Shown here piece by piece: positions 9,455 through 19,807 of a DNA stretch of 64,000 nt. The notes under the pieces are model-generated. The model ran no database searches, had not been told where the DNA came from, and saw only the letters and a list, made by a program, of their open reading frames with translations. The position numbers and the translations under genes are program-made. Numbering within the stretch: position 1 is the stretch's first letter; the number at the start of each line of letters is the position of its first letter. Source of the DNA: Micromonospora sp. HM5-17 (GTDB lineage Bacteria > Actinomycetota > Actinomycetes > Mycobacteriales > Micromonosporaceae); the NCBI RefSeq assembly GCF_003762835.1, contig NZ_RJWA01000004.1, positions 124,001 through 188,000 of the forward strand. Reading direction: 5' to 3'.

Positions 9455-9825
9455 GTTTGGTTTGCCAGGTGCCGGCGGTGGTACGCGGCGCCGCGCCGCG
9501 CCGATCCGAGGGCGCGGGGACCGGTACCGGGCCCGGGTCGAACTCCGCCGGAACCGACGGAGAGCCCGGTCCGTCGGCCGGGTGGAGCCGCCGGCCCGGA
9601 CCGACTGGGACCGGGGACATCGCCGGGTCGTGGCGGTGCCCTGGCGCCGCACTGACGCTTCCCTGGGGACGCTTGTCGCGGCTCGCGGCGGCATGTGAAC
9701 CTGAGGTCCCGGGCAGCCGGCGTCGGACCGCCCCGCCGCGGCACAGGCTGATCGTCCCGTCATCCCAGTCCCGGGTTCCACCCGTTCCGGACCGTTTCGA
9801 AACGCCGCCAGGAGTGGCCATCGCC

Positions 9826-11196
9826 ATGCAGCAGAGCAGCCTCGACGTGACGACGACGAATGCCTCGGCGCCCCGGGACGCGACGTGGCGGGCGGCCGGC
9901 GCGGACCTGCGTACGGCCGAACTGCACGCCAGCGTCGCCGACCCGGTGCTCGACACGATGAACTTCCTGAACGAGATCACCCTCCGCTACCCGGATGCCA
10001 TCTCCTTCGCCCCCGGGCGTCCGTACGACGGCTCCTTCGACGTGGAGGCGATAATCGGGCACCTCCGTCGGTATCTGCGGCACCTGGCGGCGCAGGGCCA
10101 CTCGCCACGGCAGCTCCGCGACGCGCTCTACCAGTACGGCCCCACGGCGGGTCAGATCCGTGAGCTCATCGCCGCGTCGCTGGCCACGGACGAGGGAATC
10201 GACGTTCCGCCGGAGTCCATCGTGGTCACCGTCGGCAGCCAGGAGGCGATGCTGCTGGTGCTGCGGGCGCTGATCTCCCAGCCGGAGGACGTCCTGGTCG
10301 TGGTCAGCCCCTGCTACGTCGGGATCACCGGCGCGGCCAGGTTGCTGGACGTCCCGGTGGTCGCCGTGCCGGAGCGCGCGGAGGGGCTGCGCTGTACCGA
10401 CGTCGAGGCGGCGGTCCGGGCCGAGCGGGCCCGGGGTCGGCGTCCCCGGGCGTGCTACGTCGTCCCGGACCACTCCAACCCGTCCGGCAGCACGCTCTCC
10501 CAGCGGGATCGGGCGGACCTGCTCGCCCTGGCCCGGCGGGAGGACCTGCTCATCATCGAGGACAGCCCGTACCGGCTGGTCAGTCCCGGTACGCCGTTGC
10601 CGACGCTGAAGTCCCTGGACCGCGAGCGCCGGGTGATCCACCTCGGCTCGTACTCCAAGACCCTCTTCCCCGGCGTCCGCCTCGGGTACGTGGTGGCGGA
10701 CCAGCGGGTCGTCGACGAGACGGGCCGGGTGAGTCTGCTCGCCGACGCATTGGCCAAGATCAAGAGCATGGTGACGGTGAACACCTCGTCACTCAGCCAG
10801 GCGGTGGTCGCCGGCGCGCTGCTCGCCGCCGACGGGCGCGTCTCCGCGCTCAACGTCGAGGCGGCGGAGCGGTACGGCCAGGCGATGCGGGCCACCCTGC
10901 GGGAGCTGGAGCGGTGCTTCCCCGCGTCGCGCCGGGCGGAGTTGGGCGTGCGGTGGAACCGGCCGGACGGCGGCTTCTTTCTCACCATGCAGGTCGGGTT
11001 CCCGGCCGACAACGCCGCGCTGACCCGCTCCGCCGAGCGGTTCGGCGTCATCTGGACGCCGATGAGCTACTTCCATCCGGACGGCGGCGGCGGGCGCAGC
11101 CTGCGGCTCTCGATCAGTTACCTGACGTTGCCCGACATCACCGAGGGCGTGGCCAGGTTGGCCCGCTTCGTCGAGTCCGAGACCAGGCGGAGGTAG
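9826..11196 (+). CDS. hpgT: PLP-dependent aminotransferase, HpgT/Pgat-like
   Basis: 456 aa fold-type I aminotransferase of the MocR-associated/AAT class. ATG 9826 has AGGAG 11 nt upstream; an in-frame GTG at 9814 is the alternative. The PLP lysine is Lys278 in GSYSKTLFPGVRLGY, with the upstream YVVPDHSNPSGSTLS and IIEDSPYRL cofactor segments. Family knowledge: HpgT/Pgat enzymes convert 3,5-dihydroxyphenylglyoxylate (and the 4-hydroxy analogue) to the phenylglycine. No Hpg genes (HmaS, Hmo) are visible, and dpgA-D lie 4 kb away, so the likely product here is (S)-Dpg. It is followed after 2 bp by the MbtH gene. Confidence 0.82.
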   Translation: MQQSSLDVTTTNASAPRDATWRAAGADLRTAELHASVADPVLDTMNFLNEITLRYPDAISFAPGRPYDGSFDVEAIIGHLRRYLRHLAAQGHSPRQLRDALYQYGPTAGQIRELIAASLATDEGIDVPPESIVVTVGSQEAMLLVLRALISQPEDVLVVVSPCYVGITGAARLLDVPVVAVPERAEGLRCTDVEAAVRAERARGRRPRACYVVPDHSNPSGSTLSQRDRADLLALARREDLLIIEDSPYRLVSPGTPLPTLKSLDRERRVIHLGSYSKTLFPGVRLGYVVADQRVVDETGRVSLLADALAKIKSMVTVNTSSLSQAVVAGALLAADGRVSALNVEAAERYGQAMRATLRELERCFPASRRAELGVRWNRPDGGFFLTMQVGFPADNAALTRSAERFGVIWTPMSYFHPDGGGGRSLRLSISYLTLPDITEGVARLARFVESETRRR

Positions 11197-11198
11197 CA

Positions 11199-11429
11199 AT
11201 GCGGTCCGTGGTGTTTGACGTCGAGTCGGCCGAGGCCCGGTTCACCGTGGTGGTGAACCGGGAGGAGCAGTACGCGCTCTGGCCCGCCGACCTGCCCGTC
11301 CCCGGCGGCTGGTCGGAGGCCGGGTTCCGCGGGACCCTCCCGGAGTGTGAGGCGTACCTGGAGGAGACCTGGACGGACCTGCGGCCGAAGAGCCTGCGGG
11401 GCTGGCTCGCGGAGGTCGGCCGGGACTGA
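11199..11429 (+). CDS. MbtH-like protein
   Basis: 76 aa. All family hallmarks are present: NREEQYALWP, the PGGW segment, a single Cys in the LPECEAYLEETW stretch, and WTDLRPKSLR. MbtH-like proteins bind and activate NRPS adenylation domains; the only partner in this window is the A domain of the 23828-27280 module. ATG 11199 lies 2 bp after the aminotransferase stop with AGGCGGAGG just upstream, so the two are co-transcribed. The coupling of Dpg supply and NRPS activation in one bicistron suggests that the module needs it. Confidence 0.92.
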   Translation: MRSVVFDVESAEARFTVVVNREEQYALWPADLPVPGGWSEAGFRGTLPECEAYLEETWTDLRPKSLRGWLAEVGRD

Positions 11430-11448
11430 GCGCCCGGATGTTCCCGTC

Positions 11449-11481
11449 CGGCGGCCCGGGCACCCGGCGCTCGGGCCGCCG
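11449..11481. terminator. bidirectional hairpin between mbtH and the histidine kinase gene
   Basis: 10-bp perfect stem CGGCGGCCCG / CGGGCCGCCG with a 13-nt loop, in the 56-bp gap between convergent genes. Confidence 0.5.
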
Positions 11482-11485
11482 CGGG

Positions 11486-12721
11486 TCAGCCGGTCGAGCC
11501 GGCCGCGACCGCGTCCGCCTGTCGGGGGAGCGCCGCCGCGGTGTCGGGCCGGGGAAACCGCACGCTCACCTCGAGCCCGCCGCCCGGGTTCGGCCGGGCG
11601 GTGACGGTCGCGCTGTGGGCGCGGGCGATCGACGCGACGATGGAGAGCCCCAGGCCGGCACCGTCCACCGAGCCCGTCCGGTCGGTGTGCAACCGGCGGA
11701 ATGGTTCGAACAGCTCGTTGACCCGCTCCTCCGGCACCTCGGGGCCGGTGTTGCGGACGGTCAGGGTGTACCCGGCGAGCGAAACCTCGACGACGCCGCC
11801 CGGCCGGTTGTAGCGGATTGCGTTGTGCAGCAGGTTCGCGAAGAGCCGGTTCAGCAGGACCGGGTCGCCGGAGACGACGGTCGGCTCGGTCGTCAGGTGG
11901 ACGGTGACGCCGTCCGCCGGTACGTCGTTCCGGGCCTGCTGGATCAGCACGTCCAGGGCAACCGGCTCGGGCGCGTCCAGACCCCGGTCGCCCTGGGCGA
12001 GCGTGAGCAGGCCGTCGATCAGCCGCTCGGTCCGCCGGTTCACGGTCAACAGTTCCCGGCGTACCTCCGCCAACCGCTCCGGCGGCGGGTCGTCCAGCCC
12101 GATCTCGATCGCCGCGCGCTGGATGGCCAGCGGGGTACGCAGCTCGTGCGAGGCGTTGGCGATGAACTGCCGCTGGCTGCGGACCGACCGCTCCAGCCGG
12201 TCCAGCATCGCGTCGAAGGTGTCGGCGAGTTCCTTCAGCTCGTCGTCGGGGCCGGCGAGTGCGATCCGTTCGTGGAGGTTGGACAGGGAGAGCCGACGGG
12301 CGGTGGTGGTGATCCGGTGCAGCGGGCGCAGCAGCCGCCCGGCGAGCCACCAGCCGGCGGCGACGGAGACGGCGGTGAGCACGACCACGACGATCGCCGT
12401 CACCGTCCACTGGAACTGGAGAATGTCGTCGCGGAGGTTGTCGGTGACCTCGATGATCTCGGGCGTGTGCCGGATCGGCACCGGGGTTGGGGGGTTCTGG
12501 GGGACCGTGCCGGGCGGGGAGAGCACCTCCGGCGGCAACTGGTTGCTGTTTCTGATCAGCGTGACCCTCCGCTCCAGCATGTCGCGGAGCAACAGGTTCA
12601 CCACCACGAGCAGGGTCGTGGAGGTGGCGAGGAAGAGGGCGCTGTAGAGGGCGGTCAGGCGTACGCGTACGGTGCGGCGCGCTATAGCCGGTATCCGGCC
12701 CCAGGCACGGTCTCGATGCAC
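11486..12721 (-). CDS. two-component sensor histidine kinase
   Basis: 411 aa membrane kinase. Two membrane helices (about residues 22-44 and 104-127) flank a ~60-residue extracytoplasmic sensor. A HAMP linker (128-183) leads to the HisKA box with phospho-acceptor His192 (ASHELRTPLA) and a HATPase domain with the N box NLLHNAIRYN and G box GAGLGLS. ATG 12721 overlaps the response regulator gene by 40 bp; no later in-frame start precedes the first helix. Together with the regulator it resembles envelope-stress systems that control MacB-like pumps; the signal is unknown. Confidence 0.9.
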   Translation of the reverse strand: MHRDRAWGRIPAIARRTVRVRLTALYSALFLATSTTLLVVVNLLLRDMLERRVTLIRNSNQLPPEVLSPPGTVPQNPPTPVPIRHTPEIIEVTDNLRDDILQFQWTVTAIVVVVLTAVSVAAGWWLAGRLLRPLHRITTTARRLSLSNLHERIALAGPDDELKELADTFDAMLDRLERSVRSQRQFIANASHELRTPLAIQRAAIEIGLDDPPPERLAEVRRELLTVNRRTERLIDGLLTLAQGDRGLDAPEPVALDVLIQQARNDVPADGVTVHLTTEPTVVSGDPVLLNRLFANLLHNAIRYNRPGGVVEVSLAGYTLTVRNTGPEVPEERVNELFEPFRRLHTDRTGSVDGAGLGLSIVASIARAHSATVTARPNPGGGLEVSVRFPRPDTAAALPRQADAVAAGSTG

Positions 12722-13335
12722 GGAGGGTCTCCCAGCTTGCTGCGGAGTCTGCTGATGATCACGCGGACCACGCTGCTGAACGGGTCGACGTGCTCGTCCC
12801 AGGCGCTTTCGAGGAGTTCCTCCGCGCTCACCACCCGGCCCTCGGCACGCATCAACGTCTCCAGCACGGCGAACTCCTTCATCGACAGCGGCAGATAGCG
12901 GCCGTCGCGGAAGGCCTGCACCCGGTGGCTGTTCAGCACGATCCCCTTACGCTGCAGGACCGGGGGCAGCGGCGCCTGGCTGCGCCGGCCCAGGGCCTGC
13001 ACCCGGGCCACCAGTTCGCTGTAGTCGAACGGCTTGGGGAGGTAGTCGTCGGCGCCGAGCGTGAGCCCGGCGACGCGGTCCTGCACGGACGCCGCCGCGG
13101 TCAGCATCAGGATGCGGGTCCGGGCCCCGGCCTCGGCCAGCTCGCGGCAGAGCACGTCACCGTGCACCTCGGGCAGGTCGCGGTCCAGGACGAGTACGTC
13201 GTAGTCGTTCACCGCCAGCCGCTCCGAGGCGGCCGCCCCGTCGTACACCACGTCCACCGCCATGGCGTGCTTCCGGAGTCCCTCCGCCACCAGCTTGGCC
13301 AGCATCTGTTCGTCTTCGGCCACCAGAACGCGCAT
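12682..13335 (-). CDS. OmpR/PhoB-family response regulator
   Basis: 217 aa: receiver domain with acidic pocket (AEDE), phospho-acceptor Asp51 in VLVLDRDLPEVHG and the conserved Lys near 101 in LPKPF, then a C-terminal winged helix (RVVSAEELLESAWDEHVDPFSSVVRVIISRLRSKLG). Upstream of ATG 13335 the only good ribosome-binding site is AGGAGG, 12 nt away; an in-frame TGA excludes an earlier start. The 40-bp element at 13359-13398 sits 23 bp upstream and also precedes the efflux operon at 5909, suggesting autoregulation and control of that pump. Confidence 0.93.
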   Translation of the reverse strand: MRVLVAEDEQMLAKLVAEGLRKHAMAVDVVYDGAAASERLAVNDYDVLVLDRDLPEVHGDVLCRELAEAGARTRILMLTAAASVQDRVAGLTLGADDYLPKPFDYSELVARVQALGRRSQAPLPPVLQRKGIVLNSHRVQAFRDGRYLPLSMKEFAVLETLMRAEGRVVSAEELLESAWDEHVDPFSSVVRVIISRLRSKLGDPPCIETVPGAGYRL

Positions 13336-13358
13336 GCCCCATTGTCACCTCCTGGGTG

Positions 13359-13398
13359 GTATCAGCGCTGTTAACGCGGGCGTTCACCCTGCTGCAAC
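13359..13398 (+). promoter_or_regulatory. 40-bp conserved element, copy B
   Basis: GTATCAGCG-N2-GTTAAC-N6-GTTCAC-N5-TGCAAC, same spacing as at 5845-5884, in the upstream region of the response regulator gene. Read on the regulator's strand it includes GTGAAC and TGATAC separated by 17 nt, which could serve as a weak -35/-10 pair, so operator and promoter may coincide. The role is inferred from position and conservation. Confidence 0.6.
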
Positions 13399-13486
13399 AC
13401 CCGGCGCGGGAGGATCGCCCCGTGCGGAGCGGACCAGGTGACTGTGGGATCGCCCGGCAGGTGGCGTCGGTGGTGGGCCAGGGCGT

Positions 13487-13524
13487 CCGGGTCGCCCGGG
13501 AGGGACACCTCCCAGGCGACCCGG
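13487..13524 (-). terminator. terminator of the SARP transcript
   Basis: Long stem: CCGGGTCGCC pairs with GGCGACCCGG, and the inner GGGAGG pairs with CCTCCC around a GACA loop; one C/A mismatch joins the two helices. It lies 48 bp past the SARP stop codon and before the response regulator promoter. Confidence 0.65.
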
Positions 13525-13571
13525 CGTCCGGGCGACGGCCCGGGAGCGGGCACCCACCCCGGCGCGCACGC

Positions 13572-14396
13572 TCATCCGGCCGACGAGGGCAGCGTGAGGC
13601 TCGCCGGCGCGACCTGTTCGAGGATCGCCCGGTGCAGGTTCTGCAGCTCTCGTCCGGGCTCGATGCCCAGGTCCTCGCGCAGCCGGCGCCGGATCTGGGC
13701 GTACGCGTGCAGCGCCTCCGCCTGTCGCGCGCAGCGGTAGAGCGCGACCATGAGTTGGGCCCGGAGGGTTTCGTGGAACTGATGCATCGAGACCAGTTTC
13801 TTCAGCTCGGGCACGATCGTCCGATGGTTGCCCAGTTCGAGTTCGGCCGCGAAGAGGTCCTCGTACGCGGTGACCCGCTCGTCCTCGAGGAACCGGGCCT
13901 CCTGCTGGAGCAGCTTCCCGGGGATGCCGGCGAGCGCGTTGCCCCGCCACAGCGAGAGCGCGCTGCGGAGATCCCGGGCCGAACCGGCCAGGTCGCCGTG
14001 CTGGGCCTTCTCGCGGGCCTCGGCGACCCGGTCGCGGAAGGACCAGACGTCGGTCTCGTCGGGGTCGACCTGTAACCGGTAGCCGGCCGCGCTGGTGGTG
14101 AGTTCCACGCCGGTCATGGGCTGCAGCAACTGGCGGAGCCGGTAGATGTACGACTGGAGGGTGGTCTGCGCCGCGACGGGTGGTTGACCGTCCCAGACGA
14201 AGCGGGTGAGCCGCTCGACGGGTACCTCGTTGTTGGCGTCGAGCAGCAGGGTCACGAGGACGGCCCGCTGTTTGGGCGCTGTGATGGATATCCGAGTGTT
14301 GTTCGCGTTTACCTCGAGGCTGCCGAGAATGGCGAAGCGCAAGGTTGATCCCCCGTTTCTACGTGATCCGATGTTCACCCGGACAACGCTCTTCAT
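13572..14396 (-). CDS. SARP-family transcriptional activator
   Basis: 274 aa small SARP: N-terminal winged helix (FAILGSLEVNANNTRISITAPKQRAVL...), then a bacterial transcriptional activation domain (DVWSFRDRVAEAREKAQ to RRLREDLGIEPGRELQNLHRAIL). No ATPase domain, as in ActII-ORF4/RedD. ATG 14396 has AGGGGG 9 nt upstream; TTG 14342, with GGGGGAT 6 nt upstream, would give a more canonical N-terminus (257 aa). Leu108 is encoded by TTA (14073-14075), the rare codon linked to bldA tRNA control. It is divergent from dpgA and is probably the pathway activator. Confidence 0.9.
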   Translation of the reverse strand: MKSVVRVNIGSRRNGGSTLRFAILGSLEVNANNTRISITAPKQRAVLVTLLLDANNEVPVERLTRFVWDGQPPVAAQTTLQSYIYRLRQLLQPMTGVELTTSAAGYRLQVDPDETDVWSFRDRVAEAREKAQHGDLAGSARDLRSALSLWRGNALAGIPGKLLQQEARFLEDERVTAYEDLFAAELELGNHRTIVPELKKLVSMHQFHETLRAQLMVALYRCARQAEALHAYAQIRRRLREDLGIEPGRELQNLHRAILEQVAPASLTLPSSAG

Positions 14397-14739
14397 GCGA
14401 CGTATCCCCCTGTACGTCAGGTGATGTGTGACAGCCGGCCGTGGCCGGGCGGGGCGGGCGTCACATTGCGCGGAATGGCGGTGGGACGCGTGTCTCGCGG
14501 TGACGCGGCGACGGTGCCGGGCCGACCTGTCGACAAGTGTTGCTGGCGTGGCTAATGACTGGGCGCTGGAGCGACGCTGGCGTGGCGCATGGGTCTTCCC
14601 AGGTCATGGGTGATCGGGTCTGCGAATACCTGAAAGAATATCATCCGCGCCAATGCATGCCTCGTTCGTGTTGGCTGAGTCGGATGGGCTTTTCGGACGG
14701 TGACGGCTGAGCTGTGAGGGCCGTTTTGCCCCCGGTTGG

Positions 14740-14753
14740 GTTGTTGTAACAAC
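14740..14753. promoter_or_regulatory. palindromic operator candidate
   Basis: Perfect 6-bp inverted repeat GTTGTT / AACAAC around GT, in the SARP-dpgA spacer about 345 bp upstream of the SARP ATG. Candidate site for a dimeric regulator; no partner is identified. Confidence 0.35.
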
Positions 14754-15256
14754 GGTCGCTCGGGGCGATAGCCGGATATCGGACTCCGTTTCTGTCGGAA
14801 CACTTCCAGATCGAGTTCGGCGGCCGGCCTGATCACGTCGGCGGAGCGGGCCCCGCACGGGTCCGTCGGCCGGCCGCCCCCCGCGATGGCGGCCGGTGGG
14901 CGCGGCGGTGACCCGCCCCACGGCGTTCCGGCGGTGTCGCCGGCGGGTGCGGCTGGCGCACCGGTGGACGGAATCCGGCGCTGTACCGTACGCCGGGTGC
15001 GGGTGGCGAGGCCGTGATCTGGTGCGGCGCCCGCGTACCCGGCGGCCGCCGGCGACGCCGGTACCCGGCCGTTCGGAGTGGACGCGGGGCCGGGGCGGAC
15101 CGCCGTCGCCGACGGCACGACGGCCCGCCCGTCCCGCCGCACACGGATACGGCTCCAGTGATATTCCGACGGGGCTCCAGTGCGATACCGCGCCGTTTCC
15201 AGATGTGTCGTATTCGCGCATACCCGTTATGGTGCCGCACCCTGTCGGGAATCATT

Positions 15257-15287
15257 CTTGACGCGTCTTGACGGCTTCCGTTACGTT
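15257..15287 (+). promoter_or_regulatory. candidate dpg promoter with SARP-type heptamer repeats
   Basis: Two exact CTTGACG heptamers at 15257-15263 and 15267-15273 (10 bp apart) are followed, after exactly 8 nt, by TACGTT (15282-15287), a plausible -10. The first TTGACG also forms a -35 with an 18-nt spacer. Tandem heptamers ending 8 bp before the -10 are the textbook arrangement of SARP targets, although the usual period is 11 bp. Transcription would leave a ~300-nt leader before dpgA. Confidence 0.5.
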
Positions 15288-15598
15288 CCATGGCCGGAAC
15301 TCGGACGTGGTCGGGGAGATCGCATTTTGTCGGGTCGGCAACCGGTGCCGGCCGATCGGTCGACGGGGCAGAAGATATGCCCACGACAGTTTTTGGTGGC
15401 TCGTGCCGTCTGGGACCGGATCTTTGTTTCCGAGCGTGAGTGCTGGTGGGAAAGATTCGCTCCGATCCTGGGTGGGTTCGGCCAGTTCCGGTTCTGGTCT
15501 CCCTGTGACGTCGTACCAGTGGGAAGGTGAGTTGAATTGAGTGAGAAGGACACCGGGCGGCTGCTCGTCAAGGCACGCATGTGGGGGTGGACGTACCG

Positions 15599-16741
15599 AT
15601 GACGATCGAGGTCGACGTCCCCCGGTCGGAATTGCTGGAGACGGCTCTGCCGGTCGACCCGGGGCTACCCGCCATTTCCCGAATCGTCGGCGTCGGCACG
15701 GCGGTGTCGGAACGGTCCTATTCGCAGCGCGAGGTGCTCGACCGGTTCCGGGTCGCCGACCCGAAGGTCCGGTCGATCTTCCTCAACAGCGCGATCGAGC
15801 GACGGTACCTGACGCTGCCCGGGGTGGACGAGAACGGCGCCCCCCAGCCGGAGAGCCAGGGCGACCTGCTCGACAAGCACAAGCGGCTGGCCGTGGAGAT
15901 GGGAGCCCGGGCGCTGCTGGCCTGTCTGGACAACGCCGGCCGCCGGCTGTCGGAGATCCGGTACCTGTGCTGCGTGACCTCGACGGGCTTCCTCACCCCG
16001 GGGGTGAGCGCCCTGCTCATCCGCGAGCTGGGCATCGACCGGCACTGCGCGCGGGTCGACATCGTCGGGATGGGCTGCAACGCCGGCCTGAACGGGATGA
16101 ACGCGGTCGCGGGCTGGACCGCTGCCCACCCCGGCGAACTCGCCGTGATGGTCTGCACCGAAGCCTGCTCCGCCGCCTACGTCTTCGACTCCACGATGCG
16201 CACGGCGGTGGTCAACAGCCTCTTCGGCGACGGCGCCGCGGCGGTGGCGCTGGAGAACCGGGCGCTTGACGACCCGGTCGGACGGTCGGGCGGCGCCGCC
16301 GGGCCGCGGGTGCTCAAGTTTGCCAGCTGCATCATCACCGACGCCCTGGAGGCGATGCGGTACGACTGGGACCGGGCCCAGGGAAAGTTCAGCTTCTTCC
16401 TCGACCCGAACATCCCGTACGTCGTCGGCGCGCACGCCGGGATCGTGGCCGAGCGGCTGCTCGCCGGGACCGGGCTCCGGCTGAGCGACATCAGCCACTG
16501 GCTGATGCACTCCGGCGGCAAGAAGGTCATCGACGCGGTGATGGTGAACCTCGGGCTGACCCGGTACGACGTCCGGCACACCATCGACGTGCTGCGCGAC
16601 TACGGGAACCTCTCCAGCGGCGCGTTCCTGTTCTCGTACGAGCGGCTGATGCGTGAGGGCGTGACCCGACCGGGCGAGTACGGCGTGCTCATGACCATGG
16701 GCCCCGGCTCGACCATCGAGATGGCGCTGGTCCAGTGGTGA
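15599..16741 (+). CDS. dpgA: 3,5-dihydroxyphenylacetyl-CoA synthase, type III PKS
   Basis: 380 aa from ATG 15599 (GGGGGTGG 8 nt upstream; GTG 15581 is an alternative). A chalcone-synthase-fold enzyme with catalytic Cys160 in VGMGCNAGLNG, His304 in HWLMHSGGKK and Asn337 in DYGNLSSG. The DpgA-specific surroundings, not the plant CHS ones, are present. Family knowledge: DpgA condenses four malonyl-CoA to the precursor of 3,5-dihydroxyphenylacetyl-CoA, helped by DpgB and DpgD. It is first of the operon dpgA-B-C-D. Confidence 0.93.
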   Translation: MTIEVDVPRSELLETALPVDPGLPAISRIVGVGTAVSERSYSQREVLDRFRVADPKVRSIFLNSAIERRYLTLPGVDENGAPQPESQGDLLDKHKRLAVEMGARALLACLDNAGRRLSEIRYLCCVTSTGFLTPGVSALLIRELGIDRHCARVDIVGMGCNAGLNGMNAVAGWTAAHPGELAVMVCTEACSAAYVFDSTMRTAVVNSLFGDGAAAVALENRALDDPVGRSGGAAGPRVLKFASCIITDALEAMRYDWDRAQGKFSFFLDPNIPYVVGAHAGIVAERLLAGTGLRLSDISHWLMHSGGKKVIDAVMVNLGLTRYDVRHTIDVLRDYGNLSSGAFLFSYERLMREGVTRPGEYGVLMTMGPGSTIEMALVQW

Positions 16742-16761
16742 CGGCAGGGAGGCGGGACGAC

Positions 16762-18913
<2,152 letters not shown>

Positions 18914-18914
<1 letters not shown>

Positions 18915-19807
18915 TGAGCCCACGGGTCGGTGCCGGTCCGGCTGCCCCGGCCGGCGTCACCCCGGACGGGCGGGCCGGGTCCACCCCGGCCGCCCGGGCC
19001 GGTACCGACCCGGACCGGCCCCGGGTCCGGTACGAGAAGCGGGACGGCGTCGCGTGGGTCACCCTGGACCGACCGGAGGTGCTGAACGCGCTGGACGGCC
19101 GGACCCACGAGGAGCTGGCCGCGGTCTGGACGGACGTGGAGGCCGACCCGGAGGTGCGGGTGGCCGTGTTGACCGGTGCGGGCGATCGGGCCTTCTCGGT
19201 GGGGCAGGACCTGCGGGAACGGGTCCGGCTCACGGAGCAGGGCGCCGGCCCGTTCACCATCGGTAGCCGGGACCAGCCCGGCTGGCCCCGGCTCACCGAG
19301 CGCTTCGACCTGTCCAAACCGGTGATCGCCCGGGTCAACGGGTACGCCCTCGGCGGGGGCTTCGAACTCGTCCTCGCCTGCGATCTCGCCATCGCGGCCC
19401 GGAACGCCGTCTTCGCATTGCCGGAGGCGCGCCTGGGTCTGATCCCGGGTGCGGGTGGGGTGTTTCGGCTCGCCCGCCAGTTGCCGCTCAAGACCGCGAT
19501 GGGATATCTGCTGACCGGACGTCGCCTCAGCGCCGAGCAGGCACTGCGATTCGGCCTGGTGAACGAGGTGGTCGAGCCCGAGGACCTGGACGGGTGCGTC
19601 GCTCGGTGGGTCGATGACGTGATCCGGAGTGCGCCGCTTTCCGTGGCGGCAATCAAGGAATGTGTCCACCGTTCGCTCGACATGTCACTGGAACAGGCAT
19701 TCGCGACCCGGTACGTCTGGGAGGAGCGGCGGATGCGCAGCCAGGACGCCGTGGAGGGGCCCCGGGCCTTCCTGGAGAAGCGTCCACCGGTCTGGTCCGG
19801 ACGGTGA
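18914..19807 (+). CDS. dpgD: enoyl-CoA hydratase DpgD
   Basis: 297 aa canonical crotonase with a ~35-residue Ala/Gly/Pro-rich N-terminal extension. The oxyanion-hole motifs FSVGQDLRE and [22 protein letters not shown] and the catalytic-loop [12 protein letters not shown] are intact, so it should be an active hydratase/dehydratase. In Dpg pathways DpgD assists DpgA/DpgB in releasing 3,5-dihydroxyphenylacetyl-CoA. ATG 18914 overlaps the dpgC stop by 1 bp; last gene of the operon. Confidence 0.88.

Larger units (their letters stand above)
9377..9825. other. intergenic region (449 bp)
   Basis: Holds the two terminators at its left end, then about 370 bp of GC-rich sequence with no gene I can support. 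A direct repeat GACGCTT occurs at 9654-9660 and 9668-9674; I assign it no role. The aminotransferase promoter must lie here, but no clear -35/-10 pair stands out. Confidence 0.5.
14397..15598. other. long non-coding region between the SARP gene and dpgA (1.2 kb)
   Basis: Clearly more AT-rich than the surroundings, especially 14600-14760 and 15170-15540. I find no open frame with convincing codon bias. It contains a perfect inverted repeat GTTGTT-GT-AACAAC (14740-14753) and the CTTGACG repeat/promoter candidate at 15257-15287, leaving a ~300-nt leader before dpgA. Its size and composition suggest a regulatory hub or a remnant of transferred DNA. Confidence 0.55.

Noticed and set aside
13336-14075. 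Plus-strand frame overlapping the SARP gene and the spacer before the response regulator
   Set aside because: Antisense shadow; SARP domains on the minus strand are clear.
14604-15221. Minus-strand frames in the SARP-dpgA spacer
   Set aside because: Poor codon bias compared with neighbours, no ribosome-binding site and no recognisable domain.
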